From contig CAJTZR010000014.1 of the NCBI GenBank assembly GCA_910584035.1, positions 1 through 26,515 of the forward strand: 26,515 bases of DNA, read 5' to 3'. Below, piece by piece: positions 8,264 to 16,400 of the stretch. Position numbers and translations under genes: made by a program. Each line of letters begins with the position of its first letter. Position 1 is the stretch's first letter. This stretch comes from an uncultured Christensenella sp. GTDB lineage: Bacteria > Bacillota > Clostridia > Christensenellales > UBA3700. The notes under the pieces were generated by a model. It was not told the origin of the DNA. It searched no databases and was given only the letters and a program-made list of their open reading frames with translations.

Positions 8264-8425
8264 ATTCCACTTTAATTTAACAACTGAAAAGTTGCCCTCA
8301 TATGCAGTTAACGATGCCCCGAGCGACATTTCCTTCGCTGACTTATGCCAATGCACTTCACAATAGCTAGTATTAGTAGGCTTACACCCGATGACCTACA
8401 CTCTCTGTAATCTATGCTAAAGTTA
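8228..8425 (-). promoter_or_regulatory. T-box riboswitch (tRNA-Cys) of cysE-cysS
   Basis: On the minus strand the order is: AGAGAG motif (8406-8401); a specifier region GAAGTGCAT with the Cys codon UGC at 8355-8353; a small stem AGCGA/TCGCT (8339-8322); the T-box core AAGTGGAATCACGG (8272-8259); and a terminator hairpin with a U6 tail (8263-8228). The bulge reads UGGA, so its last base (A) would pair with U73, the discriminator of tRNA-Cys. Codon and bulge therefore both indicate tRNA-Cys, agreeing with the downstream genes. Uncharged tRNA-Cys would favour the antiterminator and allow cysE-cysS expression. Fine details of Stem I were not folded. Confidence 0.9.
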
Positions 8426-8483
8426 CTCTTTTGACAATTTTGTGGCAAGCCACAATCGTCCTATAAAATTGTAATATTTAATA

Positions 8484-8520
8484 AAATTTTTATTCCTATA
8501 AAAATTTGTTTCTATTAAAG
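8484..8520. repeat. Partial cloverleaf repeat (3' half)
   Basis: Contains the third hairpin, AAATTTTTAT (8484-8493) with its perfect complement (8498-8507), then the closing arm GTTTC-TAT-TAAAGT with the same 3-base interruption as the complete copies. The 5' half is missing or replaced by T-box leader sequence. It abuts the complete copy that begins at about 8521. Confidence 0.6.
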
Positions 8521-8666
8521 TATATTATCCAAGGTCATAGCGAAGCAACTCGCAAAGTTATTTTGCATTGACCGATGTTAATTCACTTTAGAATTACTTG
8601 CATAGCAAGCTATTGCGTTAGCAATGAAAATTTATATTTTTATAAAAATTTTATTTCTAATAAAGT
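8521..8666. repeat. Complete cloverleaf repeat in the cysE leader
   Basis: Reading the plus strand: GGTCA (8533-8537) pairs with TGACC (8569-8573) around a small hairpin AACT/AGTT. GATGTTAATTC follows, then a four-way junction: closing stem ACTTTA-GAA (8585-8593) with TTC-TAA-TAAAGT (8655-8666); hairpin 1 CTTGC/GCAAG; hairpin 2 ATTGC/GCAAT; and an AT-rich hairpin 3 (8627-8652). The same order and bulge occur at 21404-21749 with different bases. The cysE promoter overlaps its right edge, so it is transcribed on the minus strand as the first part of the cysE leader. Confidence 0.65.
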
Positions 8667-8692
8667 ATACCATATTACCATATGATTGTCAA
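8664..8692 (-). promoter_or_regulatory. Sigma-A promoter of cysE-cysS
   Basis: TTGACA (8692-8687), 17 bases, TATACT (8669-8664) on the minus strand, close to perfect consensus. An inverted repeat ATTGTCA/TGACAAT (8685-8691 and 8703-8709) covers the -35 box and could be an operator. Start near 8657 gives a leader of about 660 bases holding a cloverleaf repeat and then the T-box. Confidence 0.8.
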
Positions 8693-8734
8693 TAAGATTA
8701 TGTGACAATAGCTTGTTAGGCAATTTTGCATTTA

Positions 8735-11700
8735 TTATAATGTAATATTTACCTCGCCACTTGCACTATTATTGTAATATTTATCACCAATTGCAACTAC
8801 AACTAATTTAGTTGCACCAGTTAATTCCTCTTTAGTGAAAGTATAATTCAATCTATCTGCACCAACCTCAAGTATACGGCTACCATCTGCTGTTACAAGT
8901 TCAATTCTATATCTCTTAGCTCCTTCAACTTTACCCCAACTGAATACTACCAAATCATTTTCTACAACTTCCATTTTTACTTGTGGGGTAGCCAAATCAC
9001 CCATTATTGGAGGGAATTTAGCATATGCCTTTTCACTTGAATTTATACCATCAACACTACTCTTTGCAACAATTGTAATAGAGTGATTACCTGGTACAGC
9101 AAGCAATGGCTTAAATCTTTCGTCATCACTTAAGATATAGCTAACTACTTCCTTAGCTTTGTCGTGTTTCATAGTAAGAAGAATACCATCAAACATTACG
9201 TCATAACTTTCGGCAAAATCAACACTTGTAAATGAAAGCACATATTTGCCATCGGCATTTATTGTTACCTTAGGGTCGCCTACTCTCTCAAGAGTTATAA
9301 AGTGAGTGTGCTTTGTATAATAAGGGTCGCTATCACTTACAAATTCAGGCTCATTAGAACGCAATACAACTTTAATTTCGTGAGTGCCGACCTTGTTAAG
9401 GATACCACCACCTAAATTATAAACATAACCATCGCTACCAGCTATTTTATCATTATTAACATCAAATTCAAGTACTTGAGCATCATTATCAATGTATACA
9501 ATTACTTTTGTAGCCTTAATATCAACAGATGATAATTCCAAATGCACTTCTTGACCATCTCTTTTTACAATTATAAATTGAGGTGTTTCCAATTGACCAG
9601 TGTAGCTAACTTTACAATTTTCCCACTCAACATCACTATTAACATCAAGCCATAATTGCTTAGCACCAATTATTTTGCCAACTTTGCAATTCTCTTTAAC
9701 ATAAACAAGTTTACCACCAGTGATAGTTCCAAGCTCTTCCTCGCCAATTTTGTTGTAGCAGTTAGCTCTCAATCTTAGCTCTGCACTCTCATCCAATGTA
9801 ACGTTTTGAATATCACTATTAGCATACAATCTTGAATTTTGCAAATTAATATCGATTTTTGTAGGGTTATTTAAAGTTAAACTACTATTTTTAGCAACTA
9901 GCTCGTTACAAGTTTCGTCAAACTCAACTTTATTTAGCACTACTTCACTTGACTCAATATCAAATACTTCTCTTGCACCAACACTGCCATTAAAGTTAGC
10001 TTTACCTACGTGGTCAAGCTTAATTGTGCCAGCCTCCATATTAGAAAACATTGTTACGCTTGTAGCATTTTTAATTACAACATGTGTAGCATTAATGCTA
10101 CCACCGCCAACAAATTCCTTGCCAGACTTATTGCCCAATACCATTTCGCCACCATTCTTGGCTTCCAATGTCAAAGTACCATTTACAATAAGAGTCTTTT
10201 TGTTAAAGTCAACATCTAAACCGATTGTTAAATCACCATTAACCGTTATATCCTTTTGTAAAACGATAATTTCCTTTTTGTCCTTAATAGGCTTTTGGAA
10301 ATCTTCCGCACTATTGATAAACACCTTAGGTGCATTTACAACCAATACAGGTATCAAAATAGACAATGTAATAATAACTACCAATACTGCAACTGCAATA
10401 GTTATTGTCAAAGCCTTTTTCTTTTTAGGTGACATTTTGCCTTTATCATTGCCACCCTTTTTATTCTTTTTACCTTTTTTATCTGTCTCGCCCTCTGCTT
10501 GCTCCTCAGCGTTGCTCTCACCCTCGCTACTTGCAATTACCATATTGCTACCTTGTGCAGGAACTGCCTCGTCATCATTCGCATTAGCATCTACATTCTC
10601 GTTGCTTTCTACATTTTCACTATCCGCAATATCAGTCTCGTCACTTTCTGAATTACCGCTTTCATTAGCATCGCTCTCATTGCTTTCCGCATTATCCTCG
10701 TCAATTACCTCGCTTTCATCCTCAACTTCACTCTCAGTATTTTCACTTGGAATATCGCTTTTAGCAACCTCGGCATAAATATCTTGCTCGCTATCGTTAA
10801 TATCACCAGCATATTCCTCGCTTTGCTCGCTTGGAATATCTGCATTATCTATATTATCTAATTCGTCACTAGTCTCTTCTATATTTTGTTCAATAGGCTC
10901 GCCTACAACTTGACTTTCAAATGTAGTATCACCATCAACAAAATTATCCTCAACTATTTCCGAATTGTCAGACTCATATAATTCTTTTTTGTCCATATCA
11001 TTACCCTCATCTTTATTCAAAAACATTTCCACTAATTCATCGCCAGAATTTAATAGTAATCCAGTTTTTTTGCACTCATTTTCAGTATATGCAAAAGCAC
11101 CATCTTTAATACAAGTACTATCATAAATTACAAACGGAATTGGTTCACTGCTATGAGTTTTTGTAGCAAGTGGTGTTGGATGGTCTGGACAAACAAGTAT
11201 CCTTAAATCTTCACCCTCAAGCTCTTTCAAAATATAACCTACAACTTTCTCGTCAATTAGCTCTATAGACTTAACTTTACCCTCTGTGTCGCCTTGGTGA
11301 CCGCATTCGTCTGGGGCTTCCATATGTAAGTATACATAGTCATAGCCATTGCGAATAGCATTAACACACGCTTCAGCTTTACCACTAAAGTTAGTTTTAA
11401 CAGTACCAGTTGCACCCTCAACCTCTATAACATCCATACCGCTTGCAATAGCAATACCCTTAAGCAAATCAACAGCGGATATCATAGCACCTTTTAAACC
11501 TCTTAAGCCTTTAAAGTCTGGCAATGATGGCTTGCTACCCTCACCCCATAACCAAATGCTGTTTGCTGGGTTCTTACCCTCCGCTATCCTCTTAAGATTA
11601 ACTGGGTGGTCTTTTAAAATATCGTATGATGCTACCATTAAAGAAAGCATTTCCTCGCCGTATAAGCCACGAGGCAAATAGTCTCCAATAACTCTGCCAC

Positions 11701-12211
11701 TAATATCGTGAGGTGGTGTATATTCTGTACCACGTTCGCCGTGATGTCTAATTAAACAATGTCTATAACTTACACCGCTGTAAAAATCAAAAGTTTGACT
11801 GCCTAAAGCATAATGAACTGCCTTTATTAACTCTGCAGCTTCCTCACTTGAAATTTCACCCGCACTATAGTCAACCATAGTTTTATCAAGATAATTTTCC
11901 TCATCAGATAAAGTAACTAGATTGCACCTTACAGCCAAGTCATCATCAGCCATATTGACACCAATACTCAATGCCTCAAGCGGTGACCTACCACTATAAT
12001 ATTTTAATGGGGAATATCCCATAACAGATAAGTTCGCAACATCACTACCAGGCTTAATTCCGTCTGGTACAGTTTTGCACATACCGCAAATACTGCGATT
12101 TGCTAAGCTATCAATGTTTGGTTTGTGTGCTACCTCTAGCGGTGTTTTGCCACCAAGCCCATCAAATGGGGTATCTGCCATTCCGTCCCCTAAAATTACT
12201 ATGTATTTCAT
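8735..12211 (-). CDS. ApgM-type phosphoglycerate mutase/proposed homoserine kinase fused to a membrane-anchored extracellular protein
   Basis: 1158 residues from ATG 12211 (AAAGG six bases upstream; a TTG two codons earlier is less likely). Residues 1-400 are an alkaline-phosphatase-superfamily enzyme of the cofactor-independent phosphoglycerate mutase ApgM/'proposed homoserine kinase' group: GDGMAD, a PGSDVAN nucleophile motif (Ser56), DECGHQGD and CPDHPTP are intact. About 406-592 is a low-complexity acidic Glu/Ser/Asp/Asn linker. Lys-rich KKKK then precedes one transmembrane helix (about 600-625), predicting an inside N-terminus and an outside C-terminus. The outer part has repeated short beta segments like a parallel beta-helix and two Fn3-like domains (about 985-1068 and 1075-1158). 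Such a fusion is unexpected. An internal start at Met406 with its own Shine-Dalgarno suggests two former genes. Mutase versus kinase activity cannot be decided from sequence. Confidence 0.9.
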   Translation of the reverse strand: MKYIVILGDGMADTPFDGLGGKTPLEVAHKPNIDSLANRSICGMCKTVPDGIKPGSDVANLSVMGYSPLKYYSGRSPLEALSIGVNMADDDLAVRCNLVTLSDEENYLDKTMVDYSAGEISSEEAAELIKAVHYALGSQTFDFYSGVSYRHCLIRHHGERGTEYTPPHDISGRVIGDYLPRGLYGEEMLSLMVASYDILKDHPVNLKRIAEGKNPANSIWLWGEGSKPSLPDFKGLRGLKGAMISAVDLLKGIAIASGMDVIEVEGATGTVKTNFSGKAEACVNAIRNGYDYVYLHMEAPDECGHQGDTEGKVKSIELIDEKVVGYILKELEGEDLRILVCPDHPTPLATKTHSSEPIPFVIYDSTCIKDGAFAYTENECKKTGLLLNSGDELVEMFLNKDEGNDMDKKELYESDNSEIVEDNFVDGDTTFESQVVGEPIEQNIEETSDELDNIDNADIPSEQSEEYAGDINDSEQDIYAEVAKSDIPSENTESEVEDESEVIDEDNAESNESDANESGNSESDETDIADSENVESNENVDANANDDEAVPAQGSNMVIASSEGESNAEEQAEGETDKKGKKNKKGGNDKGKMSPKKKKALTITIAVAVLVVIITLSILIPVLVVNAPKVFINSAEDFQKPIKDKKEIIVLQKDITVNGDLTIGLDVDFNKKTLIVNGTLTLEAKNGGEMVLGNKSGKEFVGGGSINATHVVIKNATSVTMFSNMEAGTIKLDHVGKANFNGSVGAREVFDIESSEVVLNKVEFDETCNELVAKNSSLTLNNPTKIDINLQNSRLYANSDIQNVTLDESAELRLRANCYNKIGEEELGTITGGKLVYVKENCKVGKIIGAKQLWLDVNSDVEWENCKVSYTGQLETPQFIIVKRDGQEVHLELSSVDIKATKVIVYIDNDAQVLEFDVNNDKIAGSDGYVYNLGGGILNKVGTHEIKVVLRSNEPEFVSDSDPYYTKHTHFITLERVGDPKVTINADGKYVLSFTSVDFAESYDVMFDGILLTMKHDKAKEVVSYILSDDERFKPLLAVPGNHSITIVAKSSVDGINSSEKAYAKFPPIMGDLATPQVKMEVVENDLVVFSWGKVEGAKRYRIELVTADGSRILEVGADRLNYTFTKEELTGATKLVVVAIGDKYYNNSASGEVNITL
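10994..11008 (-). promoter_or_regulatory. Internal ribosome binding site and ATG at the fusion junction
   Basis: GAGGG (11008-11004) lies seven bases before an in-frame ATG (10996-10994, Met406) that begins MDKKELYE. This is where the enzyme domain ends (..VEMFLN) and the acidic linker begins. Four bases upstream of the GAGGG lies the Lys400 codon AAA (11014-11012), one base change from the stop TAA. Independent translation here would give a 753-residue membrane protein. Confidence 0.6.
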
Positions 12212-12250
12212 AAACAACCTTTATTAAAAATTATTTGTCTTTAAAATTAA

Positions 12251-12530
12251 GTTAACTCAACAATATACAAGCTACTGCTTTTCTATATCAAGTTAAATAA
12301 AATATGAATTGTTTGCTATTTAATTTAAGTAAACTTAACAATACAAACGCTATCGTTTTTTTTATTAAATTAAACACGATTTGCATTTGCCTTATTTTAG
12401 TTAACCTCTATATAAAAGCTGTGCTTTTAATATATTAAGTTAGAACAATTTGCATATTTTATTATTTAATATTAAGTTAAATATATATAAAAGCTATCGC
12501 TTTTTATATCAAGTGTGCAACAATTTTAAT
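12251..12530. repeat. Four tandem units of about 75 bases, each with a hairpin
   Basis: Units start at about 12251, 12329, 12400 and 12476. Each has a GTTAAC-like edge and a mini hairpin: GCTACTGC, AACGCTATCGTT-like, AAAGCTGTGCTTT and AAAGCTATCGCTTT. One unit uses AAACG/CGTTT where others use AAAGC/GCTTT, so the pairing is kept though the bases change. The array lies between the promoter at 12655-12683 and the fusion gene, hence within its 5' leader. Confidence 0.7.
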
Positions 12531-12654
12531 TAATGTGTGTTACTGCAAAATAGAATTCTAATCACTTAACAATAACTTACAATAATTTGAACTATAAAAT
12601 CAAATTTTAACCCACATTAAAATTATATTTTTATAATAATATATTATTAATATA

Positions 12655-12683
12655 ATTATACACTTTATTATCCGTTAAGTCAA
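12655..12683 (-). promoter_or_regulatory. Sigma-A promoter of the fusion gene
   Basis: TTGACT (12683-12678), 17 bases, TATAAT (12660-12655) on the minus strand. Start near 12648 gives a leader of about 435 bases that contains the four-unit hairpin array. Confidence 0.75.
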
Positions 12684-12843
12684 GAAAAATGCATTTTATT
12701 ATCCCAAAACACTTTATTAGCTGTCCAAATCAACTAGGTTTAACACATAATCTAAATTTTTGCAAACCGACTTAATTTAACTATTTATTATACACAAGCA
12801 TTTTTATTGCTTTTTTTTGATTTTATTTTAAATTTTTATTTCC

Positions 12844-13007
12844 CAACCATAGCGTAGTTTTTTCTTATATAAAAATACTTTTACCACAACTATAGTGTTA
12901 ATTGTATCTATGTAAAAACAATTTAACCGCAACTATAGCGTTATTTTTATCTATGTAAAAACAATTTAACCACCAATAGTTTTTATCTATGCAAAAACAC
13001 TTTGACC
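12844..13007. repeat. Tandem repeat, four units of about 43 bases
   Basis: Units 12844-12885, 12886-12928, 12929-12971 and 12972-13007; the last lacks about seven bases. The shared core is CAACTATAGYGTTA, then TCTATGTAAAAACAATTTAACC. The middle two are nearly identical over their second halves. There are no unique spacers, so this is not a CRISPR array. It lies between the promoter of the fusion gene and the terminator of the 1319-residue gene. Confidence 0.8.
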
Positions 13008-13062
13008 AAATTATCATAAAATTTTTTACCAAAGCACTTTGACACCAGCTTTTATACAAACA

Positions 13063-13088
13063 AAAACCCACTTATAAAAGTGAGTTTT
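13063..13088 (-). terminator. Terminator downstream of the 1319-residue gene
   Basis: AAAACCCACTT (13063-13073) and AAGTGAGTTTT (13078-13088) pair with a single C-A mismatch around an ATAA loop. The minus strand continues with TTTTG, and the plus strand ends in six T, so it may act both ways. It lies about 345 bases past the stop of the large secreted protein. Confidence 0.65.
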
Positions 13089-13177
13089 TTGTGTTATAAC
13101 AAATTTAATTTAATTTAATCTTTAGTGCTTTTTATCTTTTGCACATTGTAGTTTGATTAAACTTACATTGTTTACAA

Positions 13178-13421
13178 GCTATTTTACATATCAATATTTA
13201 TGTAATTGCCAAATGCTAATTTATCAAACATTTAACTATCCAAAATTATCCAACTACTCTTTACTTACAACTAAACAATGATTTTTTTGCTATTTTACAT
13301 TTTTATATTAATGTAATTGCTATCAATGTTTAATTTTTTATAAAGTATAATCAAACAATTTCTTTAAGTATTACACCTTAATATTTGCAATTTTACACAT
13401 TAATTTAATTTATGTAAGTGC
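13178..13421. repeat. Three diverged repeats with TTACAT/ATGTAA arms
   Basis: Copies at 13178-13209, 13289-13320 and 13387-13421 (spacing 111 and 98) share GC(T)ATTTTACAT, a 10-15 base AT-rich centre and ATGTAA(T)TGC. Each can form a short stem TTACAT/ATGTAA. They lie in the 3' untranslated region of the large secreted-protein gene; nothing else is seen between 13089 and 13433. Confidence 0.6.
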
Positions 13422-13433
13422 AACTTAAAGTGC

Positions 13434-16400
13434 TTAATAAAAACTTTTGTTTTTTAACAATATCTCTAAAACATTGTCAAATTTTTCACCATTAACTGTT
13501 AATGTAGAAACAATATCAGTATTGTTACCAAATCTACACTCTAACTCTTGCATTGTAATAACTATGCTTAATTGATAAATGTTACCTTGTCTTACATACT
13601 CTGTAAAGTCATTTTCAGTAAAACCAAACAATTCTACCTTTGGTTTATTTGCCTTTCTAATCTCATCTTCAGTCATATCCTCAGTAGAACCAGTAATATA
13701 AGATTGACCAAAACCACCATAAGTGAATGTTAAGTTAATGTATAGAGTATCACCATATTGGAAAGACCTATGTCTTAATGATGTTTTAGGATAATCATTG
13801 TCCTCTGTTGATTCATCTGTAACATCAGTTATAGTCATATTATTAATAGCATATAACGTTAAGTCCTTATCTAAAACTTGAACTAGGCTATCATTTACTA
13901 TGTATTTTCTATTAGCTTTCAAAGTAATAGCTCTACCAAAATGCTCCCAAGTAACTTCACCATCTTGAATCAATTGTACTGTTGCAGGGTCATCATTACC
14001 CTCATATACAGTCCTAAAGAATACAACTCTGCCCTCAATACCTTGGATATTGTCAATTTTTTGCCACTCTTTGAATTTCCAACCCATATTTTGTGGCAAT
14101 GTATATTGTCTTGATGGTACATCACTATCTGCTTGACGTGTTCTTAATACAGCACCATAGTTATCTGTATAATATTGCAAATATTTTGACTCATCTCTAG
14201 CGACATATACTGCCTCAAGCTTAATATCGCCCTTGATTTTAAAGAAATCACTTTGTTTATAAGTCAAATATTTCCTACTGTCATCCATATTTGTGAAAGC
14301 AGTATAATTACTTGACCCCTCAACAAATCTCCAGCCTACAAATACTTCACTATCAGTTGGTGCAGCTTGCAATGTGATTTTATCACCATATCCGTGTTTA
14401 CTAATTGAAGTTTCGGCTTTATCTGCATAATTGATTTCAACATTATATTCTTGTGCTTTATAATTTTTCCAACTAATGCTTTTCAATGCACCAGATGTAT
14501 TAGATTCAGCACCACTATTAGTTACAGTGTATTCAATATAATACAAACCTCTTGCTGTTTGAGTATACTCTGTCATATTACTACTATCAAACTCGTATGT
14601 GTTACCATTTGCAGTAGTCAATATAATTCCGTCTGCTGTAAAGTGTCCATCGTTAAATCTTGCACTAATTCTAATTTTACGTTTTTCATTATTCTTATCC
14701 GCATCACCAAAATCTCTATTATTAACGATTTCAAACTTACCGTTTACTGCAGCACCTCTAATATATATACCATCTTCTACAGTAATCTCGTGAGGTAATA
14801 TATAAGCTGTGAAAGTTGTACTTTCATTATATACATCATCACTTACTGCAGATTTCAAAACGTAGTTGTTTGAAGATGGTCTTAACATATGATGTCCAGC
14901 CACATTCAAATCAATTGTAACTACACCATTACTATCTGGATTAAATTTAGTCTCTTGCCACAACATTGCCTCGCCATCAACTAAACCTGAATTATTAGGG
15001 TCGCTCTGTGACTTGCCAAAAGTTACTTGGATATTATCAAACACTGTTGACTCACCATAAGCATATCCATCAGTAGTTGAAACAATCAAATCTCTCTTTA
15101 AAATTTCAAGAGTTCTGTCCATACCAGTTACATCATTAAGAGTAATCAACAATCTCTTATCAAGATTTGCATATGCAACAGTAGTTTCTTCAGTGTCCCC
15201 GTCTTTAACTTCGCAATACAACTCAACTGGAGCACCACCAGTAAGCTTTTTAGCATTCTTAAGGTCACCTACATTACGTATTCTCAAACCTTGGTCATAC
15301 AATTTATAACCACTGCCATCACCAATATTAACCTTAAGCTTTAATTGATATGTAGTACCATTATAATATAATTTCTGATACTCGTTACCATTTCTTCTTG
15401 CTCTATTTTGGTCTGACATCTCTTGCCAAAATTCACCTTGTTTGTTTGAATTCTCATAAATATCTTGAGAGGCATTTGAACTATTTGCATTTACTTTAGT
15501 ATAAAAACCAATCTCACCTTTACCAGTATTACCTACATATATTTTTGCATCAGCAGTCTCATAATAATTTGGGATATCCTCACTTGTAGCACCTCTGTAC
15601 AAATTATCATATACCAATCTACCATACAAATCCCACAACAACTTACCCTCTGGGACAAATATCATAGCTTTGTCATATACTGGAACTTTTTTATCTTCTA
15701 CAATGTCATATACATCGTGACTGAAATAATACTTTATCTCATTTTGATTATTACCATTATCATAGCCCCTTGTTTGCAATCTAACCATTTGGCTAACTGG
15801 TCTATAACCAGTATCACTATTTGAGTTTTGCGTTGAAGCTTCTGGATTATCTGGATGTGGACTTGTTATATTGCTTGTAGTACCACCATTCGCATTTTTG
15901 TATATCATATTAGTTGGTTGAGTACCCTCTGCAACGAATATGCTTTTTAATACGGTAGCATATTTCTTTACTATGTCTTGAATTCCAGCTATACCATAAT
16001 CAAAACTACCTTGAAGGTCACCCCAAGTTCTCAAGAAATTCATATTACCAGTAACCATTGCGGAACTTATACTTCCTGAAACATTTGATGCGACTATACC
16101 GCCAATTATTTTATAACCTGTATATTTATTTTTCTCAGCAAAAGTCCTAACATCTGCATCTAAGTATGCACCCGTTTCAACATTCAAATATGCGTTGCTC
16201 ATTTTGCCATTGCCAAACATTGCACCACAAATACCACCAAGCAATGCAGCTCCAGTAGAAGCGTAGAATGTTTTATCATCATTTACATTATACCACCAAC
16301 CAGAAGCGGCTTCTATTTTCATACCAGAATTTTGTTTCATAGTGCTACTTACATTTGTAATTGAACCGCCATCATTAACACCTACAACCAAACCTTGCAT

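Noticed and set aside
10026..10778. 250-codon plus-strand open frame opposite the acidic linker
   Set aside because: It is the antisense of a low-complexity Glu/Ser/Asp-rich coding region, which naturally lacks stops on the other strand. It is Ser/Leu/Thr-rich and has no ribosome binding site.
8735..12211. Treating the fusion as certain assembly error and splitting it into two genes
   Set aside because: The frame is open and the sequence as given encodes one protein. The alternative is recorded as a finding instead.
12212..12217. TTG start two codons upstream for the fusion gene
   Set aside because: ATG 12211 has the better-spaced AAAGG, and MKYIVILGDG is the usual start of this enzyme family.
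12844..13007. Possible CRISPR array
   Set aside because: Units are contiguous with no unique spacers, the units are degenerate, and no cas genes are in the window.
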